NCBI GenBank assembly: GCA_002278935.1
Contig: NCJL01000001.1
Coordinates: forward strand, 1-64,000
Reading direction: 5' to 3'
DNA length: 64,000 nucleotides
From: Gallionellales bacterium 39-52-133
GTDB taxonomy: Bacteria > Pseudomonadota > Gammaproteobacteria > Burkholderiales > Gallionellaceae
The position numbers and the translations under genes are program-made. The stretch's first letter is position 1. The number at the start of each line of letters is the position of its first letter. Positions 41,113 to 49,955 of the stretch are shown here, piece after piece. The notes below the pieces were generated by a model, which searched no databases, was not told the origin of the DNA, and saw only the letters and a list, made by a program, of their open reading frames with translations.

Positions 41113-43758
41113 TTACGCCGATGCCTTTTTCGTAACTTTCGTTTTGGTAACTGTCTTTTTCTTGACAGCAGCTTTCTTTTTAGCAATTGGCGTCTCTGCT
41201 TCGATCACCACTTTTTTGGTTACGGCTTTCTTTTTGGCGGTAGGTGCCTTTTGGGTCGCAACATCCTTTTTAGCAGCCGCGGGTTTTTTGGCAGCTACCC
41301 TTTTCTTGCTGACTGGTCCCTTGGCTACACGGGCAGCAAGCAAAGGAAGCGCTTCCTCCAATGTAATTTCATCCGGAGATACATCCTTGGGTAACGTTGC
41401 ATTAACTTTGCCATGACGTACATAAGGACCATAACGTCCATTGCAAACATCGACAGGTTTCTTGTCTTCAGGATGAGGGCCTAATTCGCGTAACACGGTA
41501 TTGGAGGTTCTTGCTTCTGCCAGTAATTCGACGGCGCGATCCAGTGTGATAGTGAATACACTTTCTGTTTTGGGGATGGATTTGAATTTGCCATCGTGTC
41601 CAATATAGGGTCCGAAACGGCCAATATTGACGATAACCTTCTTGCCGGATTCCGGATGATTACCAATTTCCTTGGGCAGCTCCAGAAGTTTAAGCGCTGT
41701 CGGCAGATCGGCATTTTCCGGGGGGACTTCCTTGGGCCAGGACATGCGTCGCGGTTTTTTCTTGGCGCCCTCTTCCACTTCGCCCAATTGAACATAATAG
41801 CCATAGGGACCGCGCAACAAAAGAACGGGCATATTGGTCGCCGGGTCGTTGCCCAGTTCCTTGCGTGCATCTTTAGGATCAATTTCGCCAGTTGTGCTGC
41901 GCGTGTAATCACATTCCGGATAAGCCGTACAGCCGATAAAACTTCCGCGTTTGCCGAGACGCGTGGATAAGGGCTTGCCACATTTGGGACAGGCTTCATC
42001 CAGTAATTCCTGGGTGACGTCCTTGCGTTCGATGGATTTTTTTTCTTCCACCAGCTTTGCAAAATCCTTCCAGAAGGCATCCAGCACGGGGATCCAGTCG
42101 CGCTTGCCTTCGGAAATTTCGTCCAGTTCATCTTCCATTTGCGCGGTAAAACCATAATCGACATAGCGCGTAAAATGTTCAGACAGAAAACGGTTAACAA
42201 CACGACCCACATCGGTAGGCGTAAAGCGCTTCTTTTCCAGCAGCGCATACTCGCGAGCCTGCAGCGTGGAAATAATACTGGCATAGGTTGATGGGCGGCC
42301 TATACCATGTTCCTCAAGCGTTTTAACTAGGCTCGCTTCCGTGTAGCGTGGTGGTGGCTGGGTAAAATGCTGTTCGCCATAGAGTTTATCCAGAGGTAAA
42401 ACATCTCCCTCCTCAAGCGGCGGCAGTTTTCCGCCCTCTTCATCGTCATTGCTGTCATCAGTATCTTCTTGATATACCGCAATAAAACCGGGGAAAACCA
42501 GTGTCTGGCCGCTGGCACGGAACAAGGTGTCGTCTCCGCCCAGGCGTATGTCCACACTGACAGTATCAAAACGCGCCGGCGTCATCTGGCTGGCCAGCGT
42601 GCGCTTCCAGATCATTTCATAGAGGCGTGCCTGATCCACGGTTAATGCATCGCGTATGCTGTCCGGAGTGCGTGAGATAGAGGTGGGTCGAATGGCTTCA
42701 TGCGCTTCCTGTGCATTCTTGGCTTTGCTTTTGTAAACCGGCACAGTGCGCGGCAGATAGTCGGCAGAAAAACCTGAGCTGATATATCCACGAATTTCGT
42801 TGATAGCCTCTTGAGCCAAGTTAACTGAATCGGTACGCATATAGCTGATCAAACCGATAGCCTGACCGCCAATATCAATACCCTCGTATAATTGCTGCGC
42901 TATGCGCATTACACGATCTGCGGACATACCCAGTTTGCGCACACCCTCCTGTTGCAGCGTGGAGGTGGTAAAGGGTGCTGCGGCATAACGTTGCTTGGCT
43001 TTCTTGTCGACGCGCACGACACGCGGCGGTAACTTGGCTGCGTTTAACGTATCGTAAATTTTTTGATAGGCAGCTTCACCGCCTATACTTAACTGCTCCA
43101 GCTTTTTGCCCTGGTACTGAAACAGCTTTGCGCTGAAAGGCAATTTGTTCTTCTGGCTATCCAGATGTACGGACCAGTATTCCTGCGCACGGAAAGCTTC
43201 TATTTCCAGCTCACGCTCAACGATTAATCGCAATGCAGGGCTTTGTACCCGGCCAGCAGACAAGCCTGGTCGAATTTTTCGCCAAAGTAGCGGAGACAAA
43301 TTGAAACCAACCAGATAATCCAGCGCGCGTCTGGCTTGCTGCGCATTTACCAAGGGAATGGCAATATCCCTGGGATTAGCAACTGCTTCCTTGACGGCGT
43401 TTTGCGTAATTTCATAAAACACGACGCGCTGCATCGATTTATTTTTTAAATTGCGTTTTGCTTTGAGCAGTTCTGCAACATGCCATGCAATTGCTTCACC
43501 TTCCCTGTCCGGGTCGGTCGCCAGATAGATATGGTCGGCTGCCGCTGCCGCTTTGGCGATTGCATCAACATGCTTGCTGTTACGGGCAATGGTTTCGTAC
43601 TGCATCGCGAAATTATTTTCGGTATCGATGGCCCCCGTCTTGGGAATCAGGTCGCGTACATGACCGAATGTGGCGAGCACCTCGAAATCATTGCCGAGAT
43701 ATTTTTTTAACGTCTTGGCTTTTGCCGGTGACTCGACGATGAGGAGATTGGAAGCCAT
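41113..43758 (-). CDS. topA: DNA topoisomerase I
   Basis: Protein of 881 residues. The Toprim domain (LLIVESPAKAKTLKKYLG at the start; TDPDREGEAIAWH), the catalytic Tyr segment (GLISYMRTDSVNL), one four-Cys zinc ribbon (CPKCGKPLSTRLGKRGSF onward) and further zinc-ribbon-like repeats without Cys follow. The last 75 residues form a Lys/Ala-rich tail resembling histone H1. It relaxes negative supercoils. It is convergent with the receptor gene. Confidence 0.97.
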   Translation of the reverse strand: MASNLLIVESPAKAKTLKKYLGNDFEVLATFGHVRDLIPKTGAIDTENNFAMQYETIARNSKHVDAIAKAAAAADHIYLATDPDREGEAIAWHVAELLKAKRNLKNKSMQRVVFYEITQNAVKEAVANPRDIAIPLVNAQQARRALDYLVGFNLSPLLWRKIRPGLSAGRVQSPALRLIVERELEIEAFRAQEYWSVHLDSQKNKLPFSAKLFQYQGKKLEQLSIGGEAAYQKIYDTLNAAKLPPRVVRVDKKAKQRYAAAPFTTSTLQQEGVRKLGMSADRVMRIAQQLYEGIDIGGQAIGLISYMRTDSVNLAQEAINEIRGYISSGFSADYLPRTVPVYKSKAKNAQEAHEAIRPTSISRTPDSIRDALTVDQARLYEMIWKRTLASQMTPARFDTVSVDIRLGGDDTLFRASGQTLVFPGFIAVYQEDTDDSNDDEEGGKLPPLEEGDVLPLDKLYGEQHFTQPPPRYTEASLVKTLEEHGIGRPSTYASIISTLQAREYALLEKKRFTPTDVGRVVNRFLSEHFTRYVDYGFTAQMEDELDEISEGKRDWIPVLDAFWKDFAKLVEEKKSIERKDVTQELLDEACPKCGKPLSTRLGKRGSFIGCTAYPECDYTRSTTGEIDPKDARKELGNDPATNMPVLLLRGPYGYYVQLGEVEEGAKKKPRRMSWPKEVPPENADLPTALKLLELPKEIGNHPESGKKVIVNIGRFGPYIGHDGKFKSIPKTESVFTITLDRAVELLAEARTSNTVLRELGPHPEDKKPVDVCNGRYGPYVRHGKVNATLPKDVSPDEITLEEALPLLAARVAKGPVSKKRVAAKKPAAAKKDVATQKAPTAKKKAVTKKVVIEAETPIAKKKAAVKKKTVTKTKVTKKASA

Positions 43759-43782
43759 TTATATATTGGTCCGCTAAGCGAG

Positions 43783-44238
43783 TTAGTGTAATTGGGCTGA
43801 ATTAGCCGGGGTAAGCAGGTCTTCGACCAGCAGGGGATCCAATTCCTCATGCTGGTTCCAAAGCACCATAAGCGCAATAAGTTTGACCCTGTCCAGGGGT
43901 AAGCTGTCCCGTCCGAATGCTACGGCCCGGTCAATAATCATTTCCCGCTCTACAGGAGTGATCATTTTGTTGTGCTCCCAGAAAGAGATGAAATGTAATC
44001 CTTCTGGACTTATATATTGAATTTCCTGTTTGGCATAACTGCGCAAACCGCCTTGGTTTATGCTTGCCGGATAATCTGTTTGTGTTAACTGATTCAGGCC
44101 CGATAGCCAAGTAAGGGCACGGTTAATATCATCGTCCTCAAAACCGGCAGCACTTAGTTTAATTGTCAATTTGTCGGGATCAGGGTAGCTGCCCGCATGA
44201 AAATAACTTTCAAATAAAAACATCAGAATATCGAACAT
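43783..44238 (-). CDS. smg: Smg family protein (DUF494)
   Basis: Protein of 151 residues with FDILMFLFESY at the start, characteristic of Smg/DUF494, commonly found next to dprA and topA in gamma- and betaproteobacteria. Its function is not known. It lies between dprA and topA here, on the same strand. Confidence 0.88.
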   Translation of the reverse strand: MFDILMFLFESYFHAGSYPDPDKLTIKLSAAGFEDDDINRALTWLSGLNQLTQTDYPASINQGGLRSYAKQEIQYISPEGLHFISFWEHNKMITPVEREMIIDRAVAFGRDSLPLDRVKLIALMVLWNQHEELDPLLVEDLLTPANSAQLH

Positions 44239-44353
44239 GGCGCCTCAAAATAAACATTGCTTAGGTTGATTGAATAATTCAAAAATAACGGCAAAAGGGA
44301 GAAAAACACCAATTTGCAGCAAAATTCAATGGAAAACCCAAAAATAAGGTGCC

Positions 44354-45427
44354 TTACACTATACGCTGATACATGCCTCCAGCTAAGGTTGCAACCTGCC
44401 CGTCCAGCTCTAGTTGCAATAGGATGGCGGATAGCGCTTCAATCGTCAAGCCGCTACGCTGGCACAAGCTGTCAATATCAAGCGGTTCATAGCCCAAATG
44501 CGCAAAAACCGGATGTTCAGCCTCATTGCTGCTTACTGTATTGGCAGTTGATGAATACCATCCCAACTCTTCAAATATATCATGAACATTTTCCACCAGT
44601 TTTGCACCCTGCTTGATAAGTGCATGGCAACCTTTGGCTAGCGGCATATGTATGGATCCCGGTATCGCGAACACGTCACGCCCTTGTTCAAGTGCCATAC
44701 GGGCAGTGATTAAGGAGCCACTTTGTAACGTAGCCTCAATAACCAGGCAACCCAGACTCAAGCCACTAATAATGCGATTGCGCCGTGGAAAATTATGAGC
44801 CAGTGGTGGCATACCCAGCGGAAACTCGGAAATTAACGCGCCAGACTGAGCCAGCTTATGTGCCAAATCGCGGTTGGCTGAGGGATAAACCTTATCCAGA
44901 CCTGTACCAACAACGGCAATGCTGGAGCCTTTACCACCCAGCCCGCCAATATGAGCTGCAGTGTCAATACCATGCGCCATTCCACTAATAATGCACAGAT
45001 CGGCTTCGCTGGCAGCACGTGCAAAGGCTTCCGCATTGCGAATTCCTTGTGTGGAAGCATTGCGACTCCCCACGACTGCCAGCGAGGAGTGATTAAGCAA
45101 ATCAAGCCGCCCCTTTACATATATTAGAAACGGCGGATCAGGGATATTCAGCAGCGCTTGCGGATAATCTGCATCTGCAAGCGTAACAATATGATTTTGT
45201 GGATCTTCAAGCCAGCTCGAAACAGCCGCTAGTAAATCGTCATTTGCTGCATTAACAATGGAGTTTGCTACAACAGGGCGTACTATTTGTTTTAAGGTGG
45301 CAGCCGAAGTGGCCAATATTGCAGAAGGAGAACCGAAAGCATGTAATAAGCTGCGCATGCTTTCATTACCCAGGCCGGAAACTTGGCTTAGCTTAAGCCA
45401 TGACGCAAGCTCGGCGTCCAAAATCAT
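44354..45427 (-). CDS. dprA: DNA processing protein DprA
   Basis: Protein of 357 residues, also called Smf. The Rossmann-like core has VGSRNASTQG and SGMAHGIDTAAHIGG; RRNRIISGLS is also conserved. A C-terminal winged-helix-like domain (about 295-357) is present. DprA loads RecA on incoming single-stranded DNA in natural transformation. It follows the LysM gene by 4 bases. Confidence 0.95.
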   Translation of the reverse strand: MILDAELASWLKLSQVSGLGNESMRSLLHAFGSPSAILATSAATLKQIVRPVVANSIVNAANDDLLAAVSSWLEDPQNHIVTLADADYPQALLNIPDPPFLIYVKGRLDLLNHSSLAVVGSRNASTQGIRNAEAFARAASEADLCIISGMAHGIDTAAHIGGLGGKGSSIAVVGTGLDKVYPSANRDLAHKLAQSGALISEFPLGMPPLAHNFPRRNRIISGLSLGCLVIEATLQSGSLITARMALEQGRDVFAIPGSIHMPLAKGCHALIKQGAKLVENVHDIFEELGWYSSTANTVSSNEAEHPVFAHLGYEPLDIDSLCQRSGLTIEALSAILLQLELDGQVATLAGGMYQRIV

Positions 45428-45431
45428 AATT

Positions 45432-46538
45432 TTATGGCGTTTCTACGCTATCCAATAATTGCACAGTCCTTTGAACTTGCATGACCAAGGCATAAGATAC
45501 CTTGTCGAAAGTGCGAAAAACAAAAACAAGACCGTATCTTAATGCGGGCAATTTGTACTTTTCACCTTTATGTTTTGATAATTCACTTTCTTTGTATAAA
45601 GCAAGCACGTGGCCATTTTCAAGCCCGTCACGCTGTCCCTTGTTCAGGGTAATGACAGCATTCTGACCTCCCTGATCAAAACCTCCGTAAATGGAAATGA
45701 CCTTGGCTTGTATTTTGCCCTCAGGTGAACGGGGAATATAATTATTTGATAAGCCGACGGCCGATTGAATGAAATTATCGCCTTTCTGGATATCCAGAAC
45801 GGATTTGGTAATTTTCAGCGTAGTAATTTCATCATGTTTTTGTACGCTTGCGTCTCCCAGATAGATAACTTCATAACCCAGAGTTTCATCGGTATCGGGA
45901 TCAATCAAAGCTCTGCCGGGGCGATAGAGTTGCCATAACGGCCCTTTATCATCAGGCATGCCGGTTGCAAATGCCGTGTCGCCGAAACTGAGCAATGTGC
46001 GGTTTTCAATTGATCCTATCAGTGTCGGTGCACCTTCAATTTCATCGCTTTCAATGACCAGTGGTTTGGCAAGGAATGCAGAGATAACGCTGGAGGGTAT
46101 GCTTGTAATTGCGTCATTATCTCCGCTTACAACACGCATTTTAGGAGATAACTTCTGAATTTTTGAATCCGTTACGGTAGTCTGCTCAGTGCTTTGAGGT
46201 AAATCGGGAACAAGCGCAACTTCACCAGCAGGAGTATCAGGTGATTTGGGCTTTTCGCCAATATGCAAAGTTTTAGTGTTGGGATCCAGATAAACCACAT
46301 TGCCAGGATATATCCAGTGTGGGTCTTTGATCGTGTCCTTGTTCAGCCCCCAAATTTGCGGCCACTTCCATGGATCTTTGAAAAACTTGTGAGAAATGTC
46401 CCACAGGGTGTCGCCTTTAACCACAACATATTGGTCTGGAGCATTTTCACGCACAACTAATTCATCCGCATGGGCCGTTCCACCGGCATAGGTAAGAATA
46501 GGCAAAAGAATGCAAATCAGCGATATAATCTTGCGCAT
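45432..46538 (-). CDS. exported LysM-domain protein
   Basis: Protein of 368 residues with a signal peptide (about 1-24) and a LysM domain near the N-terminus (about 34-85; YVVVKGDTLWDISHKFF, YPGNVVYL). The long remainder has no recognised catalytic domain. LysM proteins of this type are found beside dprA in many betaproteobacteria and are presumed to bind peptidoglycan in the periplasm. The frame is open 15 codons further up, but the ATG at 46538 starts the signal peptide. Confidence 0.88.
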   Translation of the reverse strand: MRKIISLICILLPILTYAGGTAHADELVVRENAPDQYVVVKGDTLWDISHKFFKDPWKWPQIWGLNKDTIKDPHWIYPGNVVYLDPNTKTLHIGEKPKSPDTPAGEVALVPDLPQSTEQTTVTDSKIQKLSPKMRVVSGDNDAITSIPSSVISAFLAKPLVIESDEIEGAPTLIGSIENRTLLSFGDTAFATGMPDDKGPLWQLYRPGRALIDPDTDETLGYEVIYLGDASVQKHDEITTLKITKSVLDIQKGDNFIQSAVGLSNNYIPRSPEGKIQAKVISIYGGFDQGGQNAVITLNKGQRDGLENGHVLALYKESELSKHKGEKYKLPALRYGLVFVFRTFDKVSYALVMQVQRTVQLLDSVETP

Positions 46539-46628
46539 GAAAAAACCCCAGCAAAGTAATGAAATGCAGTGCGATGTTCGCACAACTGTTTAAATTTTGC
46601 ATCTAGTCTCTTAAATTAGCAAGCTATT

Positions 46629-47132
46629 ATGGCAATTCTCAAAATACTTCAATATCCGGATGAGCGTCTGCATAAGGTTGCAGTAAAAGTGAATGCGGTC
46701 ACAGACAGCACACGCAAGCTTGTAAAAGACATGGCTGAAACCATGTATGCAGCTCCTGGCGTAGGCTTGGCTGCCACCCAGGTTGATGTGCATCAACGCA
46801 TTATCGTAGTGGACACTTCGGAAACCAATAATAATCTATTGGTATTTATTAACCCTGAAATTATCAGCATGAGTGGTGAAAGCGACTGTGAGGAGGGGTG
46901 TTTGTCTGTGCCAGGCATATATGACAAAGTCCGGCGCGCGGAGCGGATTACAGTAAAAGCGCAGAATGCCAAAGGTGAGGCATTTACGCTGGAAGCGGCT
47001 GGCTTGCTAGCCGTATGTATTCAGCATGAAATGGATCATCTGCTGGGCAAAGTCTTTGTCGAATATTTGTCTCAATTAAAACAAACGCGAATTCGTGCAA
47101 AATTAAAGAAACGTCTGCGCGAAACGATGTAA
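46629..47132 (+). CDS. def: peptide deformylase
   Basis: Metalloenzyme of 167 residues that removes the formyl group from nascent proteins. All three motifs are intact: [15 protein letters not shown] (metal Cys) and QHEMDHL (metal His residues). It is divergent from the LysM gene and 13 bases before fmt, the classic def-fmt pair. Confidence 0.97.
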   Translation: MAILKILQYPDERLHKVAVKVNAVTDSTRKLVKDMAETMYAAPGVGLAATQVDVHQRIIVVDTSETNNNLLVFINPEIISMSGESDCEEGCLSVPGIYDKVRRAERITVKAQNAKGEAFTLEAAGLLAVCIQHEMDHLLGKVFVEYLSQLKQTRIRAKLKKRLRETM

Positions 47133-47145
47133 ACGGAAAATTCAG

Positions 47146-48072
47146 TTGAAAATAATATTTGCAGGCACGCCTCATTTTGCAGCCAGCGCACTTGCTGCAT
47201 TGCTGGCAAACGGCCACGAAATAGTGGCGGTATTAACTCAGCCGGATCGTCCTGCCGGGCGCGGTATGCAACTTGCCGCCGGTCCGGTCAAACAACTGGC
47301 TGTGCAACATGGAATTCCTGTGCTGCAACCGTTGTCGTTAAAGGCTGCCGAAATACAGCAACAGCTCGCCATATTTCAGCCGGATGTGATGGTGGTCGCA
47401 GCATATGGTCTTATATTGCCAACCCCCGTGCTGCAGATGCCACGTTATGGTTGCCTGAACATACATGCATCACTACTGCCACGCTGGCGAGGTGCGGCGC
47501 CTATACAACGCGCTATCCTTGCAGGTGATATGGAGACTGGTATCACGATCATGCAAATGGATGAGGGACTGGATACCGGTGCGATGCTGTTAAAACTACC
47601 CTGCGCTATTTCGGCTAGCGATACTTCACAAACTTTGCATGACAAGCTGGCAAAATTGGGCGCGGAAGCCATCATTGAAACTTTGGGTAAAATCAATATG
47701 TTGTATGGAGTTGCTCAAGATGCAACACTGGCCACCTACGCAGCGAAAATCAGCAAATCGGAAGCGCGGCTTGACTGGACTCAAAGTGCAATTCAATTAG
47801 AACGTGCGATTCGTGCCTACAACCCGGTTCCAGGTGCATACTCGTCCCTGAATGGAACGACAATAAAAATTTGGCAGGGGAGCATTTCTGAAGAAGACCA
47901 AGGGGAGCCTGGAACTGTGCTGATGATTAACAAATACAATATACAGGTCGCATGCGGACAGGGAGCGTTGAATTTGGAAGTGTTACAAAGACCAAACGGC
48001 AAAGCTTTGCCTGTTTCCCAGTTTGTGCAGGGATTTACGGTCAAAGCCGGCGACCGCTTCACTGCTGTCTGA
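47146..48072 (+). CDS. fmt: methionyl-tRNA formyltransferase
   Basis: Protein of 308 residues. The N10-formyl-THF binding core (NIHASLLPRWRGAAPIQRAI) and the catalytic Asp region (TGITIMQMDEGLDTG) are intact. The start appears to be TTG at 47146, giving the usual beginning KIIFAGTPHFAA. It is directly followed by rsmB. Confidence 0.96.
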   Translation: MKIIFAGTPHFAASALAALLANGHEIVAVLTQPDRPAGRGMQLAAGPVKQLAVQHGIPVLQPLSLKAAEIQQQLAIFQPDVMVVAAYGLILPTPVLQMPRYGCLNIHASLLPRWRGAAPIQRAILAGDMETGITIMQMDEGLDTGAMLLKLPCAISASDTSQTLHDKLAKLGAEAIIETLGKINMLYGVAQDATLATYAAKISKSEARLDWTQSAIQLERAIRAYNPVPGAYSSLNGTTIKIWQGSISEEDQGEPGTVLMINKYNIQVACGQGALNLEVLQRPNGKALPVSQFVQGFTVKAGDRFTAV

Positions 48073-48073
48073 T

Positions 48074-49345
48074 ATGGACACCGTACAACAAGCCGCAGTA
48101 ACAATCATAAGCCAGGTATTGAGCGGACGTAATCTCAATCAGGTGTTGAGCGAGGTATTGAGTGCTTCCACTGCGCTAACGCAACAACAGCGAGGTGCAC
48201 TACAGGACTTGAGCTATGGCACCCTGCGTTATTATGGACAGTTGTCCAGCGTGCTGGACGCTCTTTTAAACAAACCAGTGCAGGATATTCAGATACGTTA
48301 TCTGTTGCTTATAGCGCTGTATCAACTGGAATATAGCAAGGCAGCTCCCCATGCAGTAGTCGATTTTGCAGTAAATGCTGTACGCAAACGTAATCCCGCA
48401 GCAAGCGGGTTAGTCAATGCAATTTTACGCAATTTCTTGCGCAATAAAAGCCCACTATTATTAGAAGCAGCACGTACTGAAGAAGGTCGTTACTCTTACC
48501 CGCAATGGTGGATAAATGAAGTTAAGTCTCAATATGGGGATAAGGCAGAAGCAATTCTGCTCGCGGGAAATACCCATCCACCCATGACGTTGCGGGTTAA
48601 CCACAGGCGAACAACGCCCACTGATTATCTGGGTTTGTTGATGCAAAATGGTATTCAGGCCCGTGTCGTCGAGCCAGATGCGATTCAGCTGGAGCAAGCT
48701 TTGCCGGTAGATAAGCTGCCAGGGTTTATGGATGGCCTCGTTTCAGTGCAAGATGCGGGAGCGCAATATGCCGCAGGTTTTCTGGATGTTCAGCAAGGTA
48801 TGCGTGTTCTGGATGCTTGTGCAGCACCGGGTGGAAAGAGCGCACACTTGCTTGAATTGGCAGAGATAGAGTTGACAGCCCTTGATAAAGATGTCGTGCG
48901 ACTGGAGCGGGTACAAGAAAATATGCAGCGTTTGCAACTCCGTGCAAGGCTGTTGACAGGCGATGCTGCAATCCCCGCAGACTGGTGGGACGGTCAATTG
49001 TTTCAGCGTATATTGGCGGATGTACCCTGCTCTGCAACGGGTGTAGTAAGACGTCATCCCGATATAAAATGGCTGCGCCGAGCTGCTGATATACAGGGAT
49101 TTGCGCAGCAACAACTGCAGATCTTGAATGCATTATGGCCTTTACTGGCAGCAGAAGGTAAATTGCTATATGCGACTTGTTCCATTTTCGGACGTGAGAA
49201 TCAACAGGTCATAAATGAATTTTTAAGCACTCATTCAGATGCCAAACAACTGTCGCTTGCTGCAAGCGGAATGATACAGGGGCAGTTACTGCCCAATGAT
49301 GAGCATGACGGATTTTTTTATGCGTTATTGCACAAACCAAAATAA
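48074..49345 (+). CDS. rsmB: 16S rRNA (cytosine967-C5)-methyltransferase
   Basis: Protein of 423 residues, also called Sun. The N-terminal NusB-like domain (about 1-140) and the SAM domain with CAAPGGKSAHL, DVPCSATGV and YATCSIF (two catalytic Cys) are present. The ATG at 48074 lies one base after the fmt stop; an in-frame ATG upstream (48023) would lie inside fmt. Confidence 0.96.
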   Translation: MDTVQQAAVTIISQVLSGRNLNQVLSEVLSASTALTQQQRGALQDLSYGTLRYYGQLSSVLDALLNKPVQDIQIRYLLLIALYQLEYSKAAPHAVVDFAVNAVRKRNPAASGLVNAILRNFLRNKSPLLLEAARTEEGRYSYPQWWINEVKSQYGDKAEAILLAGNTHPPMTLRVNHRRTTPTDYLGLLMQNGIQARVVEPDAIQLEQALPVDKLPGFMDGLVSVQDAGAQYAAGFLDVQQGMRVLDACAAPGGKSAHLLELAEIELTALDKDVVRLERVQENMQRLQLRARLLTGDAAIPADWWDGQLFQRILADVPCSATGVVRRHPDIKWLRRAADIQGFAQQQLQILNALWPLLAAEGKLLYATCSIFGRENQQVINEFLSTHSDAKQLSLAASGMIQGQLLPNDEHDGFFYALLHKPK

Positions 49346-49349
49346 AGTA

Positions 49350-49955
49350 ATGCGGAGCCTGTTGCTTGCGGTTGCAATTATCTTGCTGAATCCCTGCATG
49401 GCGCATGCAGACGGAATCGCCGTACGCAAGGCTGAAATTCGTATGACTGATGAAGGATATCAGCTAGCTGCCAACTTTGACATCAGATTAAGTCTGCTGA
49501 TTGAACAAGCGCTTACCCATGGTATTACACTTAACTTTGTAAGCGAATTCACGCTGACTCGTTCGCGCTGGTACTGGCTGGATGAAGTTGCTGCCAAAAC
49601 TGAGCAAACAACCAAGCTGAGTTATAGCGCGCTGACCCGCCAGTATCGTATCAAGCGCGGTAGTTTATTTCAAAATTTTGCCAATCTGGACGATGCCTTG
49701 CGTGTACTGGGAAATCAGTCATCAGACCCGATACCGGCAGATTTGCTAAATCGCAGCAGTGGCTATATTGCTACTTTGTTAGGGAGTAATTCAAATTACA
49801 CCGCCTTCGCAAGAATGAGGCTGGACGTTACCCAACTACCCAAACCCTTGCAGGTAAATGCATTGACGAGTGATGAGTGGAAGCTTGATTCCGAGGGGTA
49901 TAGCTGGATGCTAGCTGCTGAAGAACTTTCTCAGGCCAGGAAAGAGATGCAGTGA
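49350..49955 (+). CDS. DUF4390 domain-containing exported protein
   Basis: Protein of 201 residues with a signal peptide (about 1-20). The body is a DUF4390 domain (FDIRLSLLIEQALTHGITL; RYRIKRGSLFQNFANLDDAL-like region) known from proteins encoded before ntrY in betaproteobacteria. Function is unknown; the fixed position suggests that it may work with the NtrY sensor. The end overlaps the ntrY start codon by 4 bases (GTGA). Confidence 0.88.
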   Translation: MRSLLLAVAIILLNPCMAHADGIAVRKAEIRMTDEGYQLAANFDIRLSLLIEQALTHGITLNFVSEFTLTRSRWYWLDEVAAKTEQTTKLSYSALTRQYRIKRGSLFQNFANLDDALRVLGNQSSDPIPADLLNRSSGYIATLLGSNSNYTAFARMRLDVTQLPKPLQVNALTSDEWKLDSEGYSWMLAAEELSQARKEMQ

